Part shown: one piece after another, positions 17,496-25,573 of the stretch
How the letters are laid out: each line of letters begins with the position of its first letter
Position numbering within the stretch: position 1 is the first letter of the stretch
Source: Devosia riboflavina
GTDB lineage: Bacteria; Pseudomonadota; Alphaproteobacteria; Rhizobiales; Devosiaceae
Length of the DNA stretch: 64,000 bases
NCBI RefSeq assembly: GCF_000743575.1
Contig: NZ_JQGC01000009.1
Span: forward strand, 1-64,000
Direction of reading: 5' to 3'
Notes under the pieces: model-generated
What the model was told of the DNA's origin: nothing
Databases searched by the model: none
What the model saw: the letters and a program-made list of their open reading frames with translations, nothing else
Translations under genes and position numbers: made by a program

Positions 17496-18167
17496 GTGAA
17501 GATTCTGTTGATCGAAGATGACCGGGAGGCCGCCAGTTACCTGATCCAGGCGCTGGACGAAGCGGGCCACGTGACGCACCATGCCAGCGATGGCGAAACC
17601 GGCTATGCCATGGCCTCGGGCATGGATTACGACGTGCTCATCGTCGATCGCATGCTGCCGCGGCGCGATGGTCTCTCCATCATCGAGAGCCTCAGGGCCG
17701 AGGGCGACAAGACGCCCGTGCTCATTCTTTCCGCGCTTGGCGAAGTGGACGACCGGGTGACGGGTCTGCGGGCCGGGGGCGATGATTATCTCACCAAACC
17801 CTATGCCTTTACCGAACTCCTGGCGCGCATCGAAGTGTTGGCGCGACGGTCGAGCCCGGCCGAGGCCGCGACCAATTACAGTGTCGGCGGGCTGTCGCTC
17901 GATCGGCTCAGCCGCAAGGTAGAACGCGACGGCGAGGCCATTCTTTTGCAGCCGCGCGAATTTCGGCTGCTCGAATATCTGATGAAGCATGCCGGCAAGG
18001 TGGTGACGCGCACCATGCTGCTCGAAAATGTCTGGGACTATCATTTCGACCCCCAGACCAATGTCATCGACGTCCATATGTCGCGCCTGCGCTCGAAGAT
18101 CGACAAGGGGTACGACAACCCCCTGCTCCATACGGTGCGCGGCGCCGGCTACATGATCCGGGACTAG
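17496..18167 (+). CDS. OmpR-family response regulator
   Basis: This is a 223-residue regulator. The receiver has EDDRE, the phospho-acceptor in LIVDRMLPRRDG, Ser in ILSALG (in place of the usual Thr) and LTKPY. The winged-helix domain contains LQPREFRLLEYLMKHAGKVV and ends HTVRGAGYMIRD. The sensor kinase gene begins 3 bases after its stop, so they form one operon. Position just downstream of the DegP-type protease suggests, but does not prove, an envelope-stress role. Confidence 0.92.
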   Translation: MKILLIEDDREAASYLIQALDEAGHVTHHASDGETGYAMASGMDYDVLIVDRMLPRRDGLSIIESLRAEGDKTPVLILSALGEVDDRVTGLRAGGDDYLTKPYAFTELLARIEVLARRSSPAEAATNYSVGGLSLDRLSRKVERDGEAILLQPREFRLLEYLMKHAGKVVTRTMLLENVWDYHFDPQTNVIDVHMSRLRSKIDKGYDNPLLHTVRGAGYMIRD

Positions 18168-18170
18168 CAC

Positions 18171-19583
18171 GTGAGCCGCTTCGCCCAGGTCTGGCGGACG
18201 TCCACCGTTCGCCTCACGGCCACCTTCATCGCCATTTTCGTCGTTTTCGCCATCCTGTTGATGGGCTTTATCGGCTGGCAGTCGAGCGTGCAGATACAGC
18301 GCCAGCAAACCGACGATATCGACCGCGAGGTCAGGCTGTTCCAGCGCATCGAAGCGACGCAGGGCATTCGCGCGCTGGCTTTTGCGCTCAATCGCCTCTC
18401 CGGGCAGCCGGGGCCGGGTGTCTATTATCTCGGCGATGCTTCGGGGCAATATCTCCTGGGTAATATGAGCGATGTGCCGCCCGATGTGCTGATCGATCCC
18501 GGCGTCTATAGCTTTGACTATGACCGGCCTGATCCCCTGGGCGAAGATGCAGTGGGACTGCCGGACCGGCCGAAACGGTCGGGCGTTGCCGTGGTGCGCT
18601 CGATTGAATTGGGCAATGGTATGCGGCTGGTCGTCGGGCGCGATGTGGTCGAGCGGCGCGGCTATTCGGCCATTATCCTGCAAAGTTTTCTCGTCGGCGT
18701 CGTCGGCATCATTTTGTTCTCCGTCGTCGCCGGCGGGGTGACGGCGCGGCGGGTGCTCAAGCGCATCGACACGATTCGAGATACCTCGACAAAAATCATG
18801 TCGGGCAATCTTTCCGAGCGCGTGCCAATTACCAAGCGCAATGACGAATTCGACGGGCTGGCGCGCAATCTCAATGCCATGCTCGACCGTATCGAACAGC
18901 TCTTGCAGGGGCTCAAGGAAGTCACCGACAATGTGGCGCATGACCTGAAGACGCCGCTGACACGGCTGCGCAACCAGGCCGAGGGCGCGCTGCGCGATAC
19001 GGCAAGCCCGGAAACGCGCGAAAAGGCGCTGGAGACAGTGATCGCGGAAAGCGACAAGCTGATCCAGACGTTCAATGCGCTGCTGATGATTGCCCGCGTC
19101 GAAGCCGGGGCGCCTTCGGGGGCGCTGTCGGAGATCGATGTCAGCGCCATCGTTGCCGATGTGGCCGAGCTTTATACGCCTGTTGCCGAAGACGAAGGCA
19201 TCGAGATTTCAACCGATATTGCCGAGGGTGTGAGCCTCAGGGCCAATCGCGAACTGATCGGCCAGGCCATGGTGAACCTGCTCGAAAACGCCATAAAATA
19301 TGCCAAGCCCGAGGATGGCAGCGCCGGCAAGATTGCCGTGAGCCTCAAGCGCGCGAGCGGCAATGTCGCGATCGTCGTGGCGGATAATGGCCCCGGCATT
19401 GCCGAAGCCGATCGGAGCCGCGTGCTGGAGCGCTTCGTGCGGCTCGAAAAGAGCCGATCGGAGCCCGGCTCGGGGCTGGGGCTGGCGCTGGTCAATGCCG
19501 TGGCGCGCCTGCACGGCGGCAGTTTCCGCATCGAGGACAATGGGCCGGGCGTGCGGGCGGTGCTCGAGGTGCCGGGGAGTTAA
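18171..19583 (+). CDS. Sensor histidine kinase
   Basis: This is a 470-residue membrane kinase with a GTG start at 18171. TM1 (about 13-36) and TM2 (about 165-190) flank a periplasmic sensor region; HAMP follows (about 190-240). HisKA has DNVAHDLKTPLTRLRNQ with the phospho-acceptor His, and HATPase has NLLENAIKYAK, VVADNGPGI and GSGLGLALVNAVA. It is the partner of the regulator at 17496. The periplasmic domain matches no sensor type I can name. Confidence 0.92.
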   Translation: MSRFAQVWRTSTVRLTATFIAIFVVFAILLMGFIGWQSSVQIQRQQTDDIDREVRLFQRIEATQGIRALAFALNRLSGQPGPGVYYLGDASGQYLLGNMSDVPPDVLIDPGVYSFDYDRPDPLGEDAVGLPDRPKRSGVAVVRSIELGNGMRLVVGRDVVERRGYSAIILQSFLVGVVGIILFSVVAGGVTARRVLKRIDTIRDTSTKIMSGNLSERVPITKRNDEFDGLARNLNAMLDRIEQLLQGLKEVTDNVAHDLKTPLTRLRNQAEGALRDTASPETREKALETVIAESDKLIQTFNALLMIARVEAGAPSGALSEIDVSAIVADVAELYTPVAEDEGIEISTDIAEGVSLRANRELIGQAMVNLLENAIKYAKPEDGSAGKIAVSLKRASGNVAIVVADNGPGIAEADRSRVLERFVRLEKSRSEPGSGLGLALVNAVARLHGGSFRIEDNGPGVRAVLEVPGS

Positions 19584-19614
19584 AGCTTTTCATGCTTTGA
19601 ACCGCTGCCCAGTA

Positions 19615-19738
19615 GACCTCATCCTGAGGCGCGGAGCGAAGCGAAGCCTCGAAGGGCGAGGGCGTGGCACTATGGCGCTGGCTTGCCCGACCTCGTGGTT
19701 CGAGGCTTCGCTACGCTTAGCACCTCACCATGAGGTCT
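19615..19738. repeat. Dispersed palindromic repeat, family R5
   Basis: ACCTCATCCTGAGGCGCGGA opens and CACCTCACCATGAGGTC closes as an inverted pair, with GCCTCGAAGGGCGAGGGCGT and CTCGTGGTTCGAGGCTTCGC within. It matches 10948-11068 in reverse. It separates convergent gene ends. Confidence 0.85.
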
Positions 19739-19775
19739 TCTAAGCTTTTCAGTTTCAAAGCAAAGCTGAGATACT

Positions 19776-20639
19776 CTAGCCCCCAAGCCAGTCCGGCTCT
19801 TCGGTTTCCGGCAGCTTGTAGAAATCCCGGACCACGGCCCAGCCTTCCTCGGCGGTATCGACGATGGAGAACAGTTCCGGATCGGTCGGGGAAATGGTGC
19901 CAGCCTCGGCGAGGGCCTGCAAGTTGATCACCTTGTCCCAAAAATGCTTGCCGAAGAGCACGACCGGAATGCGGTCCATGCGGCCGGTCTGGATCAGGGT
20001 CAGGGTTTCGAAAAATTCGTCCAGCGTGCCAAAGCCGCCGGGGAAGACCGCGACTGCCTTGGCCCGCAGCAGGAAGTGGATTTTTCGCGTCGCGAAATAG
20101 TGGAAATTGAAGGAGAGGTCGGGCGTCACGTAGAGATTGGGCGCCTGTTCGTGCGGCAGCACGATATTGAGCCCGATGGAGGGTGCGCCCATATCGGCGG
20201 CACCGCGATTGCCTGCTTCCATGACGCCGGGACCACCGCCGGTGACCACCACATATTCGGTGAAATTGCTCGCGGCCGAGGTTTGGCTCGCAAGCTGGGC
20301 GAAGCGCCGGGCCTCGTCATAATAGCGTGAGGCAGCTTCGAGATTGCGCTTCTGCACCTCATTCTTGGCGGCCCAGGCCGGCTTGCCCGGCTCGGGAATG
20401 CGGGCGCCGCCGAAGAGCACGACGGTCGAAACGATACCGCGCTCGCGCAGGCGGAATTCGGTCTTGAGATATTCGAGCTGGAAACGGACGCCGCGGGTGT
20501 CTTCCGAGGTCATGAAGTCGTCATCGGCAAAGGCGAGCCGATAGGCGGGATTCTCCGTCTGCGCCGTCTGCGGCGCTTTCTTGGCGGCGGCAATGTCCTG
20601 CTTGGACGTGCGCAGCGAGGTCGGGTGGCGTCTGGCCAA
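19776..20639 (-). CDS. LOG-like Rossmann-fold protein (TIGR00730-type, 'lysine decarboxylase'-like)
   Basis: This is a 287-residue protein with the two signatures of the LOG/nucleotide 5'-monophosphate phosphoribohydrolase-like family: VVTGGGPGVMEAGNRGA and PGGFGTLDEFFE. FHYFATRKIHFLLRA lies between. The longer length and ~110-residue N-terminal extension fit the larger bacterial subgroup rather than short cytokinin-forming LOG. Substrate cannot be read. The start used is TTG at 20639, preceded by GGGAGAAG. A GTG at 20738 with no ribosome-binding site is the alternative. It diverges from the SRP RNA gene. Confidence 0.8.
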   Translation of the reverse strand: MARRHPTSLRTSKQDIAAAKKAPQTAQTENPAYRLAFADDDFMTSEDTRGVRFQLEYLKTEFRLRERGIVSTVVLFGGARIPEPGKPAWAAKNEVQKRNLEAASRYYDEARRFAQLASQTSAASNFTEYVVVTGGGPGVMEAGNRGAADMGAPSIGLNIVLPHEQAPNLYVTPDLSFNFHYFATRKIHFLLRAKAVAVFPGGFGTLDEFFETLTLIQTGRMDRIPVVLFGKHFWDKVINLQALAEAGTISPTDPELFSIVDTAEEGWAVVRDFYKLPETEEPDWLGG

Positions 20640-20786
20640 ATGGCTTCTCCCATCGGCGCGCCACAATTCGGCGCATTGCAAGAGGGCATAACCAGTGCGC
20701 TGCGCCGGGGCAAGGGCGGGCTGAGTGGTTCGGTTCACGAGTGTGGAAGCGAACCGGACATCAGGAACTCTTCGCGCCCTGCCCCC

Positions 20787-20817
20787 TTGCTTTCGACACC
20801 ATTTGTTCGCATATAGC
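20787..20817 (+). promoter_or_regulatory. Candidate promoter of the SRP RNA gene
   Basis: TTGCTT at 20787-20792 and TATAGC at 20812-20817 are 19 bases apart and lie 7 bases before the first base of the RNA helix at 20824. The spacing is slightly long, but the fit to the RNA 5' end supports it. Confidence 0.4.
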
Positions 20818-20823
20818 CGGTCG

Positions 20824-20914
20824 GGAGGTTGGCGCGGACGTGTTCCTCGCCAACCGGGTCAGGTCCGGAAGGAAGCAGCCCCAACGAGATCCTCACGGGT
20901 CGATGCCAGCCTCC
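20824..20914 (+). ncRNA. ffs: Bacterial small signal recognition particle RNA (4.5S)
   Basis: The terminal helix is GGAGGTTGGC (20824-20833) paired with GCCAGCCTCC (20905-20914). Between them is the invariant apical domain GGTCAGGTCCGGAAGGAAG with AGCAGCC, which binds Ffh. The length of about 91-97 bases fits the alphaproteobacterial short form. It precedes dnaX, the usual neighbour in this order. Confidence 0.95.
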
Positions 20915-21039
20915 TACTCAATTCTCTGTTCGTATCTGGCAATTTGAGCCGCAGGCTTTTGCGGGACGAACGTCATTGCCCTATGGTCGGATCATGACCC
21001 AAGGCAGATTCCCCAAGGCACCGGCAAGGAAGGGCAAAA

Positions 21040-22851
21040 ATGGCTGAATCCCAGACCACGCCCTATCTGGTGCTGGCCCGCAAATATCGCCCGCGCGACT
21101 TCTCGACCCTGGTCGGGCAGGACGCCATGGTGCAGACGCTGGGCAATGCCTTTGCGCAGAACCGCATCCACCACGCTTTCATTATGACCGGCGTGCGCGG
21201 CGTGGGCAAAACCACGACGGCGCGTATCCTCGCCCGTGCCTTCAACTATGAAGACGAAAACGGCCGCCGCCCGACGCTCGATCTCGAGAAAGAAGGCATG
21301 CACTGCCGCGCCATTATCGAGGGGCGACATGTCGACGTCATCGAAATGGACGCCGCCAGCAATACCGGCATCAATGACATCCGCGAGATCATCGACTCGG
21401 TGAAGTATGGCCCGGCCTCGGCGCCCTACAAGGTCTATGTGATCGACGAAGTTCACATGCTGTCCACGGCGGCCTTCAACGGGCTCCTCAAGACGCTCGA
21501 AGAGCCGCCGCCCTATGTGAAATTCATCTTCGCGACGACCGAAATCCGCAAGGTGCCGGTCACCATCCTGTCGCGCTGCCAGCGGTTCGATCTTCGGCGC
21601 ATCCCTGCCGATATCATGACGGCCTACCTCGAAAAGATTCTCGGGCAGGAAGGCATCGGCTTCGAGCCTGATGCCCTCGCCATGATCGTTCGCGCCGGCG
21701 AAGGCTCGGCGCGCGATAGCCTGTCGCTGCTCGACCAGGCCATTGCCCATGGCGGTGGGTCGGTTTCGGCGGCGACGGTGAAGACCATGCTGGGTCTCGG
21801 GGATCGCGCCAGGATCATCGACCTCTTCGAAGATGTGATGGGCGGCCGTGTCGCCGAAGCGCTGACGGCTTTGCGCGAGCTTTATGATCTTGGCGCCGAT
21901 CCGCAGACCATGCTGGCGGACCTGGCTGAATTCACCCATCTCGTGACCCGCATAAAGGTCGTGCCTGCGGCGGCCGACGATGCGTCGCTGACGCCGGACG
22001 AACGCAGCCGCGGCCGCGATCTGGCGCAACGCCTGCCGATGCGGGCGCTGACGCGGGCCTGGCAAATTCTCTTCAAGGGCAATGAAGAAACCGGACGCGC
22101 CGGCAATGCCTTGCAGGCGGCGGAAATGACGTTGATCCGCCTCGCCTACGCTGCCGATCTGCCGAGCCCGGACGAGGTGATTTCAAAGCTTTCGGGCCAG
22201 GTGCTGGCCAATGCGCCGCTGACGCCCCCTACCCCGCGCCTGCCGCCTAATGGCGGAGGCGGCGGCGCTACGGCATTGCGCGTTGAGGCGCCGATGTCAG
22301 CGCAGCCGCAGGCTGTCGCCTCAGCGCAGCCGCAGGCTGTCGCGACGCAGGCGATTGCCTCAGCGCAACCACAGGCTATGGCCGAAACTGCGCCCGTCAC
22401 GCGGCCGCAGGCGGTTGTGGCGCCGGCCTTGGCGACTGTCGCGACCTACAAGGACCTCATTGCCCTCGCCACGGCCAAGCGTGACGTGCTCGTAAAACTG
22501 GCGCTCGAATCGCAAATGCGGCCGATTTCCTTCGAACAGGGCCGCATCGAGGTGGCGCTGGCCGATGGCGCCGATCCGGGCATGATCGCGACGCTTTCGG
22601 CGCGACTGCAGACATGGACCGGTCAGCGCTGGCTGGTCATGGTTTCGACCAAGCCGCCCGAGGGCCTGACCATCCGGCAGGAGCGCGAGCAGCGCAAGGA
22701 AGCGGCGACCGCGGCGGCCCATGAGGACCCGCTGGTCAAAGCCATTCTTGAAACCTTTCCCGGGGCCAAGGTCGTTAACGTCTCCGTCAGGGATGACGAA
22801 GCCGCCATTCCCGAAATCGCCCCCGCACCAATCGAAGAGGACGACGAATGA
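21040..22851 (+). CDS. dnaX: DNA polymerase III subunits gamma and tau
   Basis: This is a 603-residue clamp-loader ATPase. The Walker A is GVRGVGKTT, Walker B is [10 protein letters not shown], sensor 1 is [14 protein letters not shown] and the arginine-finger segment is SRCQRF. In place of the usual four-Cys zinc module there is [20 protein letters not shown] with one Cys, as in other alphaproteobacteria to my knowledge. Domain III ends near residue 380. A proline/alanine-rich linker with tandem SAQPQAVA units follows, then a tau-type C-terminal domain (about 470-603). No A-rich slippery site for making gamma is evident. It overlaps ybaB by ATGA. Confidence 0.96.
   Translation: MAESQTTPYLVLARKYRPRDFSTLVGQDAMVQTLGNAFAQNRIHHAFIMTGVRGVGKTTTARILARAFNYEDENGRRPTLDLEKEGMHCRAIIEGRHVDVIEMDAASNTGINDIREIIDSVKYGPASAPYKVYVIDEVHMLSTAAFNGLLKTLEEPPPYVKFIFATTEIRKVPVTILSRCQRFDLRRIPADIMTAYLEKILGQEGIGFEPDALAMIVRAGEGSARDSLSLLDQAIAHGGGSVSAATVKTMLGLGDRARIIDLFEDVMGGRVAEALTALRELYDLGADPQTMLADLAEFTHLVTRIKVVPAAADDASLTPDERSRGRDLAQRLPMRALTRAWQILFKGNEETGRAGNALQAAEMTLIRLAYAADLPSPDEVISKLSGQVLANAPLTPPTPRLPPNGGGGGATALRVEAPMSAQPQAVASAQPQAVATQAIASAQPQAMAETAPVTRPQAVVAPALATVATYKDLIALATAKRDVLVKLALESQMRPISFEQGRIEVALADGADPGMIATLSARLQTWTGQRWLVMVSTKPPEGLTIRQEREQRKEAATAAAHEDPLVKAILETFPGAKVVNVSVRDDEAAIPEIAPAPIEEDDE
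22297..22383 (+). repeat. In-frame 24-base tandem repeat in the dnaX linker
   Basis: The unit TCAGCGCAGCCGCAGGCTGT plus CGCC occurs at 22297-22320 and 22321-22344, and again, partly diverged, at 22360-22383 after a 15-base spacer. It encodes SAQPQAVA repeats in the disordered linker between domains III and IV. Confidence 0.85.
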
Positions 22852-23171
22852 AAGACATCATGGGCATGATGAAGGCCGCCAGCGAAATGAAAGGCAAGAT
22901 GGAGGCCATGCAGGCCGAGCTTGCCGAGATGGTGGTTGAAGGCCGCTCCGGTGGTGGTCTCGTCACTGTGGCGCTGTCGGGCAAGGGTGATCTGCGCGGG
23001 CTCAAGATCGATCCTTCGCTCGTCAACCCTTCCGAGATCGAAGTGCTGGAAGACCTGATCGTTGCCGCTTTCAACGACGCCAAGGGCAAGAGCGAAACCG
23101 AAGTGCAGCGCCGCATGAGCGAAGTCACCGCCGGCCTGCCGATCCCGCCGGGGATGAAGTTTCCGTTTTAA
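22848..23171 (+). CDS. ybaB: YbaB/EbfC-family nucleoid-associated protein
   Basis: This is a 107-residue protein whose ATG overlaps the dnaX stop. It has the family pattern: [28 protein letters not shown] at the N-terminus, [21 protein letters not shown] in the core and a C-terminal [11 protein letters not shown]. It is a small homodimeric DNA-binding protein commonly encoded between dnaX and recR. Confidence 0.95.
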   Translation: MKDIMGMMKAASEMKGKMEAMQAELAEMVVEGRSGGGLVTVALSGKGDLRGLKIDPSLVNPSEIEVLEDLIVAAFNDAKGKSETEVQRRMSEVTAGLPIPPGMKFPF

Positions 23172-23186
23172 GGCGAGCCACGATCT

Positions 23187-23338
23187 TCCCTTCTCCCCTT
23201 GCGGGAGAAGGTGCCCGAAGGGCGGATGAGGGGTATGCGACCCTTCCCTGCCAACTAAGCGTGGGGAGAGCACCCCTCACCCTGGAAAATCTGCTGGACG
23301 CAGATTTTCCTGTCCCTCTCCCGCAAGGGGCGAGGGAA
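23187..23338. repeat. Dispersed palindromic repeat, family R2
   Basis: CTTCTCCCCTTGCGGGAGAAGG and CCCTCTCCCGCAAGGGGCGA are inverted, with AAAATCTGCTGGACGCAGATTTT nested. It fills the ybaB-recR gap within the operon and ends 24 bases before the recR start. Confidence 0.88.
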
Positions 23339-23361
23339 GGCCGCGGTGCGAGGGACGAAAC

Positions 23362-23955
23362 ATGCCATCCGGCGGACCTGAAATCGAGCAATTGATCCAG
23401 CTTCTGGCCCGCCTGCCGGGCCTGGGGCCGCGTTCGGCGCGGCGGGCTGTGCTGCATATGATCAAGAAGAAGGAGCAGCTTATGCTGCCCCTTTCGGCGG
23501 CGCTCGACCGGGCCGTGGCGGCGGTAAAGACCTGCGAAATCTGCGGCAATGTGGATACGGTCAGCCCCTGCTCGATCTGTTCGGACCCACGCCGGGGCGA
23601 TAGCGGTATTCTTATCGTCGTCGAGGACGTCTCCGACCTCTGGGCGATGGAGCGCGCTGCGCCCGGACAGGTGCGCTACCATGTGCTGGGCGGCGTGTTG
23701 TCGCCACTCGATGGCGTGAGGCCCGATGACCTCAATCTAGACATGCTGATTTCGCGCGCGCCGGATTATTCGGAAATCGTGCTGGCCATGAATGCCACGG
23801 TCGATGGGCAGACGACGGCACATTACATCACCGACCGGCTGGGGCCGGGAACCAAGGTGACAAGGCTCGCCCATGGCGTGCCGATCGGCGGGGAACTCGA
23901 TTATCTCGACGAGGGCACGCTGAGCCAGGCGCTGCGGGCGCGGACGCAGATTTAG
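23362..23955 (+). CDS. recR: Recombination mediator RecR
   Basis: This is a 197-residue protein with a helix-hairpin-helix [15 protein letters not shown], a zinc finger [16 protein letters not shown], and a Toprim domain ([14 protein letters not shown], then [10 protein letters not shown]). It loads RecA onto gapped DNA with RecF and RecO. The gene order dnaX-ybaB-recR is conserved. Confidence 0.96.
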   Translation: MPSGGPEIEQLIQLLARLPGLGPRSARRAVLHMIKKKEQLMLPLSAALDRAVAAVKTCEICGNVDTVSPCSICSDPRRGDSGILIVVEDVSDLWAMERAAPGQVRYHVLGGVLSPLDGVRPDDLNLDMLISRAPDYSEIVLAMNATVDGQTTAHYITDRLGPGTKVTRLAHGVPIGGELDYLDEGTLSQALRARTQI

Positions 23956-23996
23956 GTTTTTGCCACTCCATCGCTGGAGTGGCCCCACCCCCTGAA

Positions 23997-24083
23997 CGTC
24001 ATCCTCGGGCTTGACCCGAGGACACTTTACTCACGCAACTCGGCTGCAAGTGCAGGGCCCTCGGGTCAAGCCCGAGGGTGACG
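23997..24083. repeat. Dispersed palindromic repeat, family R3
   Basis: CGTCATCCTCGGGCTTGACC and GGGTCAAGCCCGAGGGTGACG are inverted around AAGTGCAGGGCCC. It sits between the convergent ends of recR and the LuxR-type regulator. Confidence 0.9.
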
Positions 24084-24116
24084 GCTGAGTGGTTTGGCCG
24101 AGGAATTTTTTCTTAC

Positions 24117-24752
24117 CTAACTGGTCAACACGATCCGCATCAAATCCGCCGTGTTCTTGGCGCCGAGTTTTTCCATGACGCGGGCGCGGTGGACTTCGAT
24201 GGTGCGGGGCGAAATGCCCAGTTTGCGGCCCGCTTCCTTGTTGGATTGCCCATTGGTGATGAGCTGGAGCACTTCGCGCTCGCGCGGGGTCAACTGAGAG
24301 AAACCCCGTACCTCCACGGGGCGCCTCCCACCCTGCATGGCGCCCAGATGCACGTCGCGGCGCAAGGCGTCGCGGATGATGCCGAGCAGGTGTTCGCTAT
24401 CGATGGGTTTTGGCACCACATCGGTCGCGCCCAGTTTCATGGCGGTGACGGCGGCTTCGAGCTGGGGAGAATTGGTCAGCATGACCACCGGCGTGCCGGT
24501 ATGCATCGTCTTGACGCGCCGCAGCAGTGGCAAGCCGCTTTCCTGGCCGATGACCAGGTTGACCACCGCCACATCGACCCGTCGCCGCTCGAGCGAGGCG
24601 AGGAAATGCCCGGCCTCGAGCGAGAACATGGTCTGAAAACCTTCGAGGCGGAACAGCACGCTCAGCCCCTCGCAGATGGCGGGATCGTCGTCCACGATAT
24701 GGATCACACGGTCCCGATTGAGAAAAGAATGATAATAGGTGTCGTCGCTCAT
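24117..24752 (-). CDS. FixJ/LuxR-type response regulator lacking the phospho-acceptor Asp
   Basis: This is a 211-residue protein with a receiver domain (about 12-125) and a LuxR/FixJ HTH (about 147-205: LTPREREVLQLITNGQSNKEAG, then ISPRTIEVHRARVMEKL). The acidic cluster IVDDDPA, the Thr in VVMLTN and the Lys in VVPKPID are present. The position that normally holds the phosphorylated Asp reads VDVAVVNLVIG, with Asn (codon AAC, residue 65). It may therefore act independently of phosphorylation. The start at 24752 is chosen because it puts the receiver close to the N-terminus; the frame is open to 24848. The hybrid kinase beyond mscL is a possible functional neighbour. Confidence 0.85.
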   Translation of the reverse strand: MSDDTYYHSFLNRDRVIHIVDDDPAICEGLSVLFRLEGFQTMFSLEAGHFLASLERRRVDVAVVNLVIGQESGLPLLRRVKTMHTGTPVVMLTNSPQLEAAVTAMKLGATDVVPKPIDSEHLLGIIRDALRRDVHLGAMQGGRRPVEVRGFSQLTPREREVLQLITNGQSNKEAGRKLGISPRTIEVHRARVMEKLGAKNTADLMRIVLTS

Positions 24753-24974
24753 CGTGCCCAAAGCCCCTTTGGCAAGGTTCGCATTACCCTCGGGCCGGAG
24801 CCGCATGACAGCGGAAAAAACGCATCCACCGCCCTCCGTCCCACTCACCCCGGTAGTTTGCTCTAAGTGGTCATGCCGTCCGATAGAGAGAATACTTAGG
24901 TGTCACTACGCACTTGTTAGGTATATTTGCCTAGTTTGAAATGGTCAACAGATATTATTCCTAGATCATAGACA

Positions 24975-25004
24975 CAAAAAAGCCGGCCTCTGCAAGCCGG
25001 CTTT
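24975..25004 (-). terminator. Rho-independent terminator of mscL
   Basis: On the minus strand AAAGCCGGC pairs with GCCGGCTTT around TTGCAGAG and is followed by a T-run ending TTTTTTGTG. It lies just after the mscL stop at 25013. The remaining 24753-24974 stretch is AT-rich non-coding DNA upstream of the LuxR-type regulator. Confidence 0.85.
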
Positions 25005-25012
25005 CGGTGACG

Positions 25013-25405
25013 TCAGACGCGGGGATTAGCGCGCAGGGCGTCGCGGATTTCGGTGAGCAGGATTTCTTCCTTGGTCGGGGCGGGCGTGGTCTCGACCGGC
25101 TCCTGGGCCGCTTCGCGCTTGAGGCTGTTGATGGCCTTGACCACGAGGAAGAGCACGAAGGCGACGATGGCGAATTTGACCACGGCATTGATGAAGAGGC
25201 CGACATTGACCCGCGCCTCGCCCACGGTCAGCACGATGCCGGAAAAATCGATGCCACCGATGATGATGCCGATGATCGGCATGAAGATATCGTCGACGAT
25301 GGAGGACACGATGGCCCCGAAGGCGGCGCCGATGATCACGCCGATGGCGAGGTCGATCATGTTGCCCTTGACGGCGAAATCACGGAATTCCTTAACAAAG
25401 CTCAT
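25013..25405 (-). CDS. mscL: Large-conductance mechanosensitive channel
   Basis: This is a 130-residue inner-membrane channel that opens under membrane tension during osmotic downshock. The N-terminal amphipathic helix [20 protein letters not shown] and TM1 ([15 protein letters not shown]) with the pore glycines are typical. TM2 is at about 68-92, and a charged C-terminal helix ([14 protein letters not shown]) closes the bundle. The start at 25405 matches the family; the frame is open to 25423. Confidence 0.96.
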   Translation of the reverse strand: MSFVKEFRDFAVKGNMIDLAIGVIIGAAFGAIVSSIVDDIFMPIIGIIIGGIDFSGIVLTVGEARVNVGLFINAVVKFAIVAFVLFLVVKAINSLKREAAQEPVETTPAPTKEEILLTEIRDALRANPRV

Positions 25406-25573
25406 AGGTTCGACCCTCTTCAAACTGGAAAGCGGCCTCCGGTCAGGACGTTAACGGAGGGATAACCAACATTTCCGACCTTTCGGCAATTTGCAATGGT
25501 CCCTCAGTCGAACTTGCGCCGCCGGGGCTGGGAGCGGATAACGGCAGGCGAACCAGAGCTTGTCTTAAAATCC

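Noticed and set aside
17385..18941. 518-codon minus-strand frame opposite the second two-component system
   Set aside because: Antisense shadow of a regulator and kinase with intact motifs.
20639..20738. GTG start at 20738 for the LOG-like protein
   Set aside because: No ribosome-binding site there, while TTG at 20639 has GGGAG at a proper distance. It remains possible.
21040..22851. Programmed frameshift in dnaX
   Set aside because: No A-rich slippery run followed by a stem-loop was seen.
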